From: Sinonovacula constricta
Lineage: Eukaryota; Mollusca; Bivalvia; Cardiida; Solecurtidae
NCBI GenBank assembly: GCA_007844125.1
Contig: CM017569.1
Location: forward strand, 12,247,740 to 12,311,739
Direction of reading: 5' to 3'
Length of the DNA stretch: 64,000 bases
Shown: piece by piece, positions 21,901 through 31,933 of the stretch
Layout of the letters: each line of letters opens with the position of its first letter
How positions within the stretch are numbered: position 1 is the first letter of the stretch
Made by a program: the position numbers and the translations under genes
The notes under the pieces: generated by a model
Databases searched by the model: none
Told to the model about the DNA's origin: nothing
The model's input: only the letters and a program-made list of their open reading frames with translations

Positions 21901-23695
21901 TTAACTGTTTCCTTTACCTGAATATACAGAATGGTCACAAAAGCTGTGTCTCCATGTATCATTGGCAATGTTTGTATTAGTTGTAACCCATAAGTATTTT
22001 ATTAGTTGTAACCCATAAGTATTTTATTAGTTGTAACCCATAAGTATTTCATTAGTGGTAACCCATTAGTATTTTATTAGAGGTAACCCATAAGTATTTT
22101 ATTAGTTGTAACCCATAAGTATTTTATTAGTTGTAACCCATAAGTATTTTATTAGTTGTCACCCATTAGTATTTTATTAGAGGTAACCCATAAGTATTTT
22201 ATTAGTTGTAACCCATAAGTATTTTATTAGTTGTAACCCATAAGTATTTCATTAGTGGTAACCCATTAGTATTTTATTAAAGGTAACCCATAAGTATTTT
22301 ATTAGTTGTAACCCATAAGTATTTTATTAGTTGTCACCCATAAGTATTTTATTAGTTGTAACCCATAAGTATTTTATTAGTTGTAACCCATAAGTATTTC
22401 ATTAGTGGTAACCCATTAGTATTTTATTAGAGGTAACCCATAAGTATTAATTATAAGATTTAGTTATTACATTTATGTATAATTTTAAGGTCAGTTTAAT
22501 TTTCATTGTATAAGCCCCAGATATTCTATTACCTTTCTTTATTTAGTTCTAATTGTTTTCTTATTTCAGGACTTCTACTGGATATAATTCCCTTTTTAAT
22601 GGTAAGTAAAATACAAGCATATGTTTGTTAACACTTTTTATTTAATTTAAATTTACTTGTGTCATTTGATGATAATTATACTATTAAAATCATTTGGGCA
22701 CTTAAAAGTAATTTATTTTTTAAGTAATTATGTAATTTAAAATGCCTTGAAGCTGTATGAGTAATATAACATGCTATCATTAAAGATATGTACTATCAAC
22801 TTTAAACCTGCTGAGTGCATTTGATAATACTTAGCAAATTATGAAACCCAGATCATATCCCACAGCTGTCTGATCAGGATTTGCACTATCGACTTTATAT
22901 CTAGGCTTATATGCATGTCACTTTAAGATGACTGAGATTAAATTTAGGCTTGTAACAAAATGCAGTATGATTATTATTGGGTTCAATATTTTGTTCACAG
23001 ACACTAGTTCATCTGGTGCCTTTGGTTCTTCCACCACCTCTGGAACGTCTCTGTTTGGCAAGCCAGCACAACAGCAGAATGTAGGGTTTGGTATCAGCAC
23101 TTTTACCCAATCTTTGCCTCAACCTCAAGGACTCTTTATGAAAAAACCGGCAGAGACACCGTCAGTGTTTGGACAGAATTCTGCCCAGCCTTCAGTGTTT
23201 GGAGCTGCCCCCCAACCCACATCTGTATTTGGACAACCCACCACACAGTCGGCTTTTGGCACCCCTGTGGCAACAACAGGAAGTAGTGTGCTACAGCAGC
23301 CAGGTTTTGGAGGCAACACTGCAGTGCCACAAACCCCCAAAGTGTCCCTGTTTCACAGCGGAGCTTTCTCCACCCCTACTTCCCAGACACCATCAACCCC
23401 CAGTACTTTCGGTCAGACTCAACTGGCTCCACAGCCATTCGGAGCTGCAACACCAACACAGACTGCATTCGGACAAAAATCTCAGACAGGTGCATTTGAA
23501 GGCTCCCAAAGTATGCCAATACCCTCCGCATTTGGGGCAGCACAGCAGAGCCAGGGATTAAGTCAGGGGGAGACAACTAGTGTGTACACACAAATGGACA
23601 AATTAACTGCCACAGAGCTGCAGCATTTTCAAGCTACTACTTTCAAACTAGGGCACATTCCGACCAAACCACCACCGAAAGAGTTGTGCTTCTAG
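6846..23695 (+). CDS. NUP42: Nucleoporin NUP42 (CCCH zinc finger, FG repeats, Gle1-binding tail)
   Basis: Eight coding exons join in consistent phase: 6846-6930, 12926-13100, 17648-17745, 18121-18197, 19312-19398, 21624-21664, 22570-22601 and 23001-23695, giving 429 residues. All introns are GT-AG. The N-terminus [19 protein letters not shown] carries a C-X7-C-X5-C-X3-H zinc finger. The middle ([20 protein letters not shown]) matches the conserved NUP42 block, and the long last exon holds FG repeats. The end, [20 protein letters not shown] through KPPPKEL, matches the Gle1-binding tail. In other animals NUP42 sits on the cytoplasmic face of the nuclear pore and works with GLE1 and DDX19 in mRNA export. 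The start is fixed by the zinc-finger context. The introns host most repeats between 7 and 23 kb. Confidence 0.95.
7636..7675. repeat. CA microsatellite
   Basis: An imperfect (CA)n tract with a longest pure run of about ten units, in NUP42 intron 1. Confidence 0.9.
9184..9310. repeat. 53-54 bp direct repeat, two copies plus partial
   Basis: Units starting GGTGACAATTGTTA at 9184, 9238 and 9291 share ACAACAGTGG and CCCAGGTA blocks. The third is truncated after GGTGACAATTGTCAAAACCC. Located in NUP42 intron 1. Confidence 0.75.
10933..11122 (-). CDS. Possible terminal exon of an unrecognised antisense gene in NUP42 intron 1
   Basis: On the minus strand a pyrimidine-rich acceptor (TTTTTTTCAG) precedes an open stretch of about 63 codons that ends in TGA. 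The product is basic and helix-like: it begins [20 protein letters not shown] and ends [12 protein letters not shown] minus-strand AATAAA lies downstream near 10870. A candidate upstream exon ending at 12435 (donor GTAAAT) joins in phase and would add [12 protein letters not shown] do not recognise the family. It reads as more protein-like than other frames in the intron, but it could be a captured fragment or chance. Confidence 0.35.
11238..11280. repeat. C-rich simple repeat
   Basis: A run of CCCCCCA units grading into CACACA on the plus strand. Located in NUP42 intron 1. Confidence 0.9.
12435..12463 (-). CDS. Candidate upstream exon of the antisense gene
   Basis: The donor ACAG/GTAAAT on the minus strand is good. 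The last two bases complete an Arg codon with the first base of the 10933-11122 exon. An in-frame TGA limits it on the 5' side, so it would start at one of two nearby CAG acceptors and the upper boundary is a guess. It lies outside the 5.1 kb inverted-repeat pair while its partner exon lies inside. Confidence 0.22.
12926..13100 (+). CDS. NUP42: NUP42 exon 2: Gly- and Gln-rich linker
   Basis: The acceptor is TTGTAG and the donor is GTAAGT. It encodes a low-complexity linker with a run of seven glycines, a single LFG, and a QQ-rich stretch ending SASDIV. Phase 1 in and phase 2 out match exons 1 and 3. Confidence 0.85.
13295..14403. mobile_element. 1.1 kb non-autonomous DNA transposon, copy 1
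   Basis: Inverted ends CCGTATTCACTCGTGTAATG (left) and its complement (right) are flanked by TA on both sides. Subterminal repeats GTAATGGCCGCACCC and AAAATGACCGCAAAATTTGA follow the left end. There is no transposase frame. A near-identical same-orientation copy lies at 54348-55490. Copy 1 carries a roughly 35-bp segment near 13755-13795 that copy 2 lacks. The structure is that of a Tc1/mariner-superfamily derivative, perhaps pogo-like. It sits in NUP42 intron 2. Confidence 0.88.
16320..16436. repeat. 32-bp tandem repeat, about four copies
   Basis: The unit is ATGGTCAGAAGCTAGTTAG followed by ATCTGGTCCAAAA. The middle copies are nearly identical and the outer ones diverge. Located in NUP42 intron 2. 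Confidence 0.85.
18915..19260 (+). repeat. SINE family B copy with a 60-bp internal tandem expansion
   Basis: A degenerate tRNA-like B box (GGGTTCATGTCCCA near 18938) leads into four 60-bp units starting CCCAGTCCAATGTGGGAGGT at 18946, 19006, 19066 and 19126. They differ at only one or two positions. After the last unit the usual family tail resumes (TTTATC, then CTCCACCAAAAATCAGCTGG). The same tail occurs in the copies at 44255 and 60850. The units lie inside the SINE body and were amplified there. Located in NUP42 intron 4. Confidence 0.8.
19752..20147. repeat. 44-bp tandem repeat, nine copies
   Basis: The unit contains GTTTGGTGGTCACATGGCTG, then ATGATGTCTATATGACCCGG. Copies are nearly identical; two carry TATTAC in place of TATGAC. 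Such homogeneity suggests recent expansion. Located in NUP42 intron 5. Confidence 0.95.
20412..21419 (+). mobile_element. Mariner-like element remnant
   Basis: The left end GGGTTGTCCCAGAAATT and the complement of the right end GGGCTGTGCCAGAAATTTG are inverted repeats near TA. Between about 20605 and 20710 the plus strand encodes a recognisable piece of mariner transposase N-terminal helix-turn-helix: HDIVKVALE, a stop, then [13 protein letters not shown]. The catalytic part is missing and the frame is broken, so it is a dead, internally deleted copy. Located in NUP42 intron 5. Confidence 0.7.
21470..21552. repeat. Perfect 16-bp inverted repeat (hairpin)
   Basis: ATGACATCTGTGTTGT at 21470-21485 is the exact complement of 21537-21552, with 51 bases between. 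It abuts an AT/CA microsatellite just after the mariner remnant. It may be a small hairpin element. Confidence 0.7.
21973..22450. repeat. 25-bp tandem repeat, about 19 copies, with higher-order pattern
   Basis: The unit is TTGTAACCCATAAGTATTTT plus ATTAG. Variant units (AGTGGTAACCCATTAG followed by AGAGGTAACCCATAAG) recur as a linked pair near 22050, 22250 and 22400, about eight and six units apart. This indicates duplication of multi-unit blocks. Located in NUP42 intron 6. Confidence 0.95.
23001..23695 (+). CDS. NUP42: NUP42 last exon: FG-repeat domain and Gle1-binding tail
   Basis: The acceptor is TTGTTCACAG. The exon carries many FG dipeptides in SVFG, SAFG, SLFG and PFG contexts, spaced by Thr/Pro/Gln-rich linkers that bind transport receptors. 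It ends with a charged tail, [11 protein letters not shown], before TAG. The open frame runs 5' into the intron to 22928, but the splice acceptor and exon 7 phase show coding begins at 23001. Confidence 0.93.
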
Positions 23696-24207
23696 ATGTC
23701 TAAGTTTATTGTTTCTTATGTTTAATGTTAAGATGTAACTAAAAATTGTGTTGCAAGAGGTACTGAAATGGTCAAGTGAACAATGTTTTTGCAAGTTCAT
23801 CTTAAGATTGATTTTTACAAGATAAAGGAAAAGTTACTTTTGCAATATATAAGGTTAAGCAAAGCTTTTATAACATTGCCTGATTTAAGAGATAGTGCAG
23901 ATCAAAACCAGTCATATCACACCAGGAGCTGTGGGAGTATTATCTGCAATACTTGGTGCAAAGTCTATGGCAGTATATTTTGTTAAATTGTATGAAGCTA
24001 ACAATCAATAAAGGTAATTAAGTCTGAAGCAGATTTAAGGTTAATGTAGTAATTGCAGCTTTAACAAACATGTACATTTTACAAACATTATTTTGTATTG
24101 AACAGATGCTATCATCCTTTTCAGGCAGCTTAACTGGAACCTGTTTCTTGCTTGTACCCATTTGTTCTACTTGTAGCAACATTGAATTTTAACGTTTTAT
24201 ACTGTAC

Positions 24208-24213
24208 AATAAA
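24208..24213 (+). terminator. NUP42 polyadenylation signal (candidate)
   Basis: AATAAA followed by a GT-rich stretch (GTGTTATG... GTGTTTCATC) is the better of two candidates. The other is AATAAA at 24007-24012. Either gives a 3' UTR of a few hundred bases after the stop at 23695. Confidence 0.6.
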
Positions 24214-25669
24214 AAAAGTGTTATGTTCAACTGTGTTTCATCATGTTTTATTTTAGTAGTCATTATATTTATAGTTCAAACATTGATTATAATGAATATA
24301 AGGACCTTCATGGTGGTATCTGACAGTAAATAACAATTTTTTGTTTTCTCAACTATTAACAATTATTGTTACCTAAGAATGCTATTTATTGATGTCCTCT
24401 GTTTATTTGAAAAGTGAAGCATAATGCCCCAGTTGTCATCACAAGCAGATATTTCCTATCTGAGCCACACTGTACAGTTGGCTAATTTATTAAACTAAGA
24501 AAATCATTTGACCACTAACTGTTGAGATCATGTTATGTTATTATCTGGTTTCTCATCATAATGTGGTATCGATTTTAGCAGAAATTCTCATCATACTTAT
24601 TGAGAGATTAGGAAATATATAACTTTAGAGTAAATTTTTTAAAAATTGTATTGTCTTACAATAAAGGTAGTGTTGAAAATTGCCTTTATTTCGACTAAAG
24701 TATAAGTTTATACAGAAATTATACCTCATTTCCCCCAAACAGGTGTACAGTTTTGTTAATTGTGTTTGACATAGACAAACTGTTGTACACCACCATTAAT
24801 AACAACCTTATACAAATGTGTTTAGTTACCTTAATTTTTTCTGATACAAAAGACAACATATAACAGCTGCACTTTCCATCTGTCTCTCCCTATGTCCTTT
24901 TTGTGACCCAGCCATAAAATCTATATTATTGTTATAACTTCATTCAAACTTCACCATTTTACTAATATACACTTGAAAAAGTCATTTTCTGTACTTTTAC
25001 AACATCATTAACAGTCATATATCTACTGGAAGAAATCATACCTTAGCCCTGTATTGCATTTTATACAGAAAGTTTGTTATTATTGTTATATTACTGTTGA
25101 AAATGTGTTTTTTGACAAATTGTTGTTGTGATTTAACAAAACAGTACCTATGAAGTCATGTTAACTTGCGACAAATACCATACTATAAAGTCATGTTAAG
25201 TTGAAGCAATAACCATTCTGTGAAGTTGTAAAGCATAGACAGTTACCATCCTATGAAGTCAAGTTCAGTTTGAACATTTACTGTACTGTCATGTGAGGTG
25301 TGGACATGTACCATGTTATAAAGTCATATAAACTTAGGACCAAAAAATACTACATGTGTATACATTTAATTGTGAAAGATTCCTTTGTATTATTGTATAA
25401 ATTTTGGAAACACTATTTATCATATTTTGATATGCATTTTCACTGTTTGGTATTAATTATAGAAAAACGCACAAACATTTCCATCTGTTTTTAATTTTAC
25501 CCTATACACTTCACAGTATATAAAATATCACATGACATACAGTGTAAAAAATTCTTTTAAAAGAAAACATACCCACATGTTTGCATGATTTTAAAACACA
25601 ATCCTCCCCGTTAAGATTAACAGATAAATAATTTATATATGTACATCATGAAGATCGCTGTAAACCCTG
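24214..25669. other. Intergenic, mostly featureless; degenerate 34-bp repeat near 25130-25345
   Basis: No exon-like signal was seen. From about 25130 to 25345 there are roughly six poorly conserved units of about 34 bp containing ACCAT.CTATGAAGTCATGTTA-like sequence. The rest is AT-rich. Confidence 0.5.
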
Positions 25670-26830
25670 TTACCGTCCTGCATACCGCTCTCTGGTGTCT
25701 GCGAAGGAAGTCCTTTGTGATGCAAATGCACGAGTTACTGATGGCGAAAAACAAAACAATGTCAACGTAAATAATTTAATGTTTAACATAACCATATAAC
25801 AAAATAATTGGGTTTCAAAGAAAGATGTTCTGTGTTGCTTTGTTACCAGTCACAAACACTTTTATGGTCACACTGGTGACTTGAGTTGTTGGTAGAGGAA
25901 GTCCTTGAAGACCTTCCAACATGAGCATTTTCTCCCCGAAGGGATTTAAACCCATGCTATGAAGGACTTAAAATAAAGTTGGCTGCTGGTATACAGAGTC
26001 CCTATTAACAAATATAAATTAGTATTGTGTGGACTGATCAACAGGCACTATAGCTCGAATTGCAATTCTGTGACATTCCACATTTCCTTGTAAAAACGTT
26101 GTATCAGAATTGTACCATATACATTAAAAACACTAATGTATGTATATTTATTGGAAAACAATTATTTAACCGAACAAAAGTGCTAGCTTTATAAGATCTA
26201 GAAAATGGCTTGTATATTAATTTAAAAAAAAATAATTTGAAGTTGCATTACGCACATTTTCTCTGCCGTCGATGTCTTATAGGCATAGAACAGTGTTCTT
26301 TGACCGGTTCATGGTTGTACATGGTTCCCTCTGTACAAGGCTCTGTCCGTGCTCCTTTAGTGGGGTCAACTGAGAAAGGTTAATAAAACTTGCATGACTT
26401 GGGCCACAGACTACTTGGCAGACCATTAAAGACTGACTTGGCTTCCGACCATACTCAATGGCATTCTGCTATTGAGCATCAAACCGCTGGACTAAAATCC
26501 TAACTAAAATAAAATGATGGTGATCATTTACTTGGAGCGCTCTATATCCCTCAGTTATTTCATAATGGCAATGGACGGCCTTAATCACTAGACATTTGTT
26601 ATTAATTTTTAAAAGAACAGACACCACTACAATAATGCCTACTGCCACCATGCATGCTTAGTTTTGCAATGTCACATGTGATGCAAAGATGCCTTTTCCG
26701 ATTCGGCAGATGGCATTTCTGATCGATTAGGCTAAAAGTAAACTCTTACCTATGGGGATCGGTAATGAAATGCCGTATCTGTCCTTCAGCAGGGTCAGTA
26801 TGATATTGATGAGGCCAAACGGTATCATAC
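25670..26830 (-). CDS. Possible small single-pass membrane protein (48 residues), two coding exons
   Basis: The exons are 26750-26830 and 25670-25737. They have a good donor (GTAAGA) and acceptors, and they join in phase through a GTA codon. Starting at the first ATG of the upstream exon, the product begins MIPFGLINIILTLLKDRYGI, a hydrophobic segment, and ends ADTRERYAGR before TAA. A 40-base upstream exon at 29450-29489 (donor GTAAGT) could be 5' UTR. The promoter may lie near 31.9 or 32.7 kb. I do not recognise the protein. A second frame (YDTVWPHQYHTDP...) is also open across the junction, so the reading frame and even coding status are uncertain. Confidence 0.4.
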
Positions 26831-28290
26831 CTCTGTAAAACAGGAATACAGCTTAAATTCTATCCGAGGATTTAATTCAGAAATGATACATCTGTGATGC
26901 AAAGATACAGTGTAGAAATAAGCATCAGTTATACAGGGATACGGTTAACAAATAACGCCTTTGTCATACAGGAATACAGTTTAGAATAACGTCTCTGAAA
27001 TACAGGAATACAGTTTAGAATAACGCCTCTGTAATACAGGAATACAGTTAAGAATAATGCCTCTGTAATACAGGATTGGAGTTAAGAATAACATCTATGA
27101 AATACATGAATATAGTTTAAATTAATACCTCACAGTTCAGAAAAAGGCCTCTGTAATTTAGAAATACAGTTTAGAATTTCGCCTCTAATACAGGAATACA
27201 ATTTACAATAACGCCTCTGTAATACAGGAACACAGTTTACAATAACGCCTCTGTAATACAGAAATACAGTTTACAATAACGCCTCTGTAATACAGGAATA
27301 CAGTATACAATAACGCCTCTGTAATACTGAAATACAGTTTACAATAACGTCTCTGTAATACAGGAATACAGTTTACAATAACATCTCTGTAATACAGGAA
27401 TACAGTTTACAATAACTGTAATGTTGCTGTTGTTTATATGCAGACCCTAAAGGAGTGGTAATACAAGACCCTAATTATGGTTTACGGTACATGCTTATTC
27501 AGATGCTCACACATACATTCTTCAACAACAACTACCCTACAATACATGCATACAATAACCTCATAGGATTAGAGAGGCGGCGGGCGAGCTTGGCCGCTAC
27601 AATAACATCTCTCAGGAATACAGTTTAGAATAACGCCTCTGTAAATCAGGAATACAGTTTAGAAATAACGCCTCTGTAATATAAGAATACAGTTTAGAAT
27701 ACCGCCTCTGTAATACAGGAATACAGTTTAGAATAACGCCTCTGTAAATCAGGAATACAGTTTAGAATAACGCCTTTGTAATACAGGAATACAGTTTAGA
27801 ATAACGCCTCTGTAATACAGGAATACAGTTTAGAATAACGCCTCTGTAATACAGGAATACAGTTTAGAATAACAGCTCTGTAATACAGGAATACAGTTTA
27901 GAATAACGTCTCTGTAATACAGGAATACAGTTAAGAATAACAGCTCTGTAATACAGGAATACAGTTTAGAATAACGTCTCTGTAATACAGGAATACAGTT
28001 TAGAATAACAGCTCTGTAATATAAGAATACAGTTTAGAATAACGCCTCAGTAATGCAGGAATACAGTTTAGAATAACGCCTCTGTAATACAGGAATACAG
28101 TTTAGAATAACGTCTCTGTAATATAAGAATACAGTTTAGAATAACGCCTCTGTAATACAGGAATACAGTTTAGAATAACGCCTCTGTAAATCAGGAATAC
28201 AGTTTAGAAATTTCGCCTCTGTAATACAGAATTACAGTTTAGAATAACGCCTCACAGTTCAGAACAATGCCTTTGTAATCATGAATACAG
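26831..28290. repeat. 34-bp tandem array, several dozen units, derived from a splice acceptor
   Basis: The unit is CCTCTGTAATACAGGAATAC followed by AGTTTAGAATAACG, with single-base variants throughout. An unrelated insertion interrupts it at about 27420-27600. The first unit abuts the exon at 26750-26830 and contains its 3' splice site: on the minus strand every unit reads TTCCTGTATTACAGAGG-like. More diverged relatives continue to about 28720, including a pair of AGGGATAAAGGTCAGA-containing units near 28540 and 28630. Confidence 0.93.
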
Positions 28291-28781
28291 TGATTCATCT
28301 CACCAAATCTTCTGTATGCAGGTTAATGCTAAGAAATCACACCTCTTAAAGAACGAACATATAGCTAGGAATTCTGACCTCATTCTAACAGAAGTGCATA
28401 TATTGTATGCTTAGAATACAAGAGAATAGCTCAGAAGCATACATAAAAATACAGAAATAAATCTTAGAAGTCTTAGCCTCCAAAACATAGAAATAAAGCT
28501 TCGAAATCAAACCTCAGCTCGATTTGTGTACTCATACAGGGATAAAGGTCAGATGTTATACCTATGTCATTCCGATATGCAGCTAAGAAATCGTACCTTA
28601 AGCTCAAAAATGTCTGCCAACACAGGGATAAAGGTCAGAATTTATACCTATGTTATATGCAGCATACCTCTATTATACACGAATTTAACTGAAAAGCACA
28701 TCTTTCAAATACGGAGATAACGCTTAGAAATCTTAACTATCTCCTTAAAACAATTCAGCATTTCCACTTTCATTATGTTTG

Positions 28782-28995
28782 TATTTCGCTTAATCGCATT
28801 GACACAATTATGGTCATATTCTTGACGTCCAGCTAATTATAGGTGGAGGATGATCCTAGACTTGGGTCTGGATAGAACCACCAGCGCACTGCAGGTCAGC
28901 TGGATGACCTCCACATTGCTCCGTTTCGGGACTCAGTCAACGCGGTGAGAGGATTAGGCGTTACAATCCAGCGCCTCTGGGCTGCCCTATCTCTA
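28782..28995 (-). repeat. SINE family B copy
   Basis: On the minus strand the order is: a diverged B box (TGACTGAGTCCCG), GTGGAGGTCATCCAGCTGAC, CTGCAGTGCGCTGGTGGTTC, then the family tail with CATCCTCCACC and AATTAGCTGGACGTC. The block order is the same as in the 44255-44445 copy. Confidence 0.65.
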
Positions 28996-29584
28996 ATACA
29001 TAAAAAGGCATTCATAGTACAAAGTTAAAGCAACAGATAAAAAAAATAAAACTCTATAAGCAACGAATTAAAGCAGAAATATGGTCTCTAAAACCATTTG
29101 TATTTCGCTATCATACCGGAATAAACACAAGAGAACTATGCCTTTAAACTTTAAGAACATGGATTATAAGCAAAGATCAGAAACAGATAATTATTTAACC
29201 AACAATAATGCTGTTATATATGATTTAAGCTAAAATTTAATCAATGTAAGCAACGAGAAGCACAGTTTGATAATACTTTAAAATCACGCGATACATTTTG
29301 TTTGAAAACAACAACAACGATATTAAAACGCAATATTATATATTGTTTTACAAAAATAAATTCAGACATTGTATATAAAATCTGGAAATAAAACTCAGAC
29401 AACTTATTTTTGTGATCACTTCAAATCCAAAAATTACAAAACTACTTACCTAAACACAGTTTCCCAAAATGTAGTTAGTGCTCAATCCACTAAATATAAA
29501 ATTGTGCATATCATACGAATCGGAAGCTTCTAGTTTTTGTCGTATGTCAGTTGGCGACTTGTAAACATGGACTTCCTTTAATTG

Positions 29585-29884
29585 CAGGGGCGGATCCAGA
29601 GGGGGGGGGGGGGGGGCGAAGGGGCCGCGGCCTCCCCTATTTTTCGACGACCAACAAAAAAAAGTATTTTGCCCTTTAAAGTGAGCAAATAGATAAGGAA
29701 ATTATGCCCCACAGATGCTTGGAAATCGGATCTCAGCGCATCTAGAATTCAAAATTTTCTGGGGGAGCCCCCTCCAGACCCCCCGCCGCGGATTTCACGC
29801 CTGCGGCGCGATCAGCTCCGGCCTGCGGCCGAATGTTACTCCCTCGCCCCCCCCCCCTATTCTGAAATCCCGGATCCGCCCCTG
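29585..29884. mobile_element. 300-bp MITE with CAGGGGCGGATCC ends
   Basis: The left end CAGGGGCGGATCCAG and right end CGGATCCGCCCCTG are inverted and flanked by an AATTG direct repeat (29580-29584 and 29885-29889). Long G and C runs lie just inside the ends. It encodes nothing. Its base composition contrasts sharply with its AT-rich surroundings. Similar CAGGGGCGGATCC-ended elements are known from many animals and are usually assigned to hAT-type families. Confidence 0.8.
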
Positions 29885-31894
29885 AATTGCATCTCTAGCT
29901 TCTACACAATTGTGACAGTCAATGTACCTGGGTACGGATCGGAGTGTTTATTGAACGCCGTCGTGTTATAAGTGGTCGTAGATCGCATCATACGAGCAGG
30001 ACCGGTAATAATTATTAGATGATAGTATTCATACTAGTCAAAAATAAAAATAATCTATATATACCAGTCAAAAATAACCATATATTATCACCATATCTTA
30101 TTCTGGATAATAGTTGCTAAACGACATGGCAACACAAAGTGGGTTTCATTTATAGGGAAAAGTTGCCACAGTCTAAAGTCTTAGAATAAAAGAATAATGA
30201 TACACGTTGGTGCCAGAAGAGATATTTCCTTGAGAAAAAAGAAACAAGCTATCAGAGATGCAAACGAGCTATTAATTTCTTTGATAATTAACACTTCATT
30301 AGACTTGCGTGTTGTTGTGTTTTTTTTTTTTAAAAATAGTGCAAAATGGTGGTAAAATTATTTTAATTACAAGCTTTAATCCCACCAAAGTCTATGGATA
30401 ATTCTAGACTAGAAATCTACGCCCGAACAGCCGTTTTGTCCTGTTTTAGTCCTGTTTTTTTTTTTCAATCGATCATTTGTATTGTGGTTTGTGATAGATT
30501 GGTTAGCGTCTTATATCTGCAAAAAATAATGTGGGCAGTCTTTTGGTGATACTAATGTTTGCAGTGTTAGAAGCGTGTCATTCACAGTCACGTGTGCGTC
30601 GACAATGCTTAAATATATCGTCCTAAACTAATGATATTGTTTTACCTCCGGTAAGTATTGACGTACGTATACCGTTTCATTTCTTCTTATAATCTATTGT
30701 ATTAATACTATCCTCTAAACATTATTACCGGTCTCGCTCGTGTGATGCAAGCTACGACCACTTATAACACGACATAGATATCTGAGTAAGTCGGTGTTTT
30801 GGTGCCGTGCTTTGCTTCCAATGATAAAAGCAACAATCACACAATAATAGTAATAATAATAATAATAATAATAAAATACCCATGCAGTCGATGAACATCT
30901 CTTCATATCAGTCTCAATGCCTAGGAAGGCATGGTGTAAGACTAGAAAAAAATGCCGCTGTAGAAACAGATTCAACGAGCCAATTGTAATGACACGATTT
31001 AAGTGTTTAAGTTAATATGTTAAGTATGTTACAGTTAGATGTTATAGATAATGCAATTAATTACCGTATGTAAGACTTAACGAATCAACCACTCGGAGAA
31101 TACAGCAGCTCAGTCTCCGCAGTGGAGAGGTGTAACGTAAGCTGAGACAGATATATCTTGTCTCCTAGATTAGCGCGGTGAATCATACATATTTACAAAT
31201 CCTCTGTTATACAAACCTGTTATATTATTAAATCAGTTGTGATGTTCAAACAGCGTATTATGTAAATAATAATCAAAGAAGAATGTGACAGTTTAGCTTC
31301 CTAACCCGTAGATAGTAGATACAAGGCGAATGTAGACAAAATCAGGATGTACTTTGGGAAACCCGGAAGGATCAGTCGTTCTTGTTATGTACTTTGCTGC
31401 TTGTTCGCTGATAAATTGAAATCCTAGAACTTGTCATTTTATCTGAGAAGAAGCATCATTTACCAAATTTACCGACGAGGAAGAAGTTTTAGATTGTATT
31501 TCTTTGTGTTATTAGAAATCTGTTAAAGAGGATGTTATAATTAAAACAGTTTACTGCGTTACGAGCGCCTCTGTTACATTAATGGTCTGTCCATTTACAT
31601 AAATACTTCATGACGCCATGTTTTGAAAAACGAAGAAAATGCATGTTCCCGCGATATTGTTATCTTTTAAGTCTTTTATGCTGTTAATACAATTTTTATA
31701 CGACCCTAAATACACGACCGCAATAAAGCTACGTGACACTACTTTACCTTATCAACAAACTATACAGTGGAACGACTCACCTTGATCGAACTTTGACCAG
31801 TAGATGATCAAAGTATTAGTGAATTAATTTATCTAAAATATCAGTCAGTAATAATAATCTGCAATGGGATACAAGCTATCTGTTTTTCGCCTTC
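29885..31894. other. Intergenic or intronic, no gene recognised
   Basis: AT-rich sequence with short simple repeats, including an (AAT)n tract near 30850-30873 that reads as a poly-Tyr minus-strand frame. No conserved coding signal was seen. If the small minus-strand gene starts near 31.9 kb, this is part of its first intron. A donor-like AAG/GTGAGT on the minus strand at about 31780 would fit. Confidence 0.4.
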
Positions 31895-31933
31895 CACGTG
31901 ACGGCAACGCATCCAGACAACGGGTGACGTCAC
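31895..31933. promoter_or_regulatory. E-box and CRE cluster, possible promoter
   Basis: CACGTG at 31895-31900 and the palindromic CRE GTGACGTCAC at 31924-31933 lie in a locally GC-richer stretch. On the minus strand they are upstream of a GTGAGT donor-like site. They could serve the small minus-strand gene. The motifs are plain in the sequence; the function is inferred. Confidence 0.4.

Noticed and set aside
21973..22450. CRISPR-like array
   Set aside because: Units are contiguous with no unique spacers, and the sequence is an intron of an animal gene. The same applies to the 34-, 44- and 60-bp arrays.
22928..23000. 5' extension of the NUP42 last exon with an ATG start
   Set aside because: It is intron sequence: a clear acceptor ends at 23000 and the phase with exon 7 requires coding to start at 23001.
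23125..23576. Overlapping antisense and alternative-frame open frames in the FG exon
   Set aside because: They are shadows of the low-complexity FG-repeat coding sequence.
30715..30975. Minus-strand frame with a poly-Tyr run
   Set aside because: The tyrosines come from an (AAT)n microsatellite, and nothing else supports a gene.
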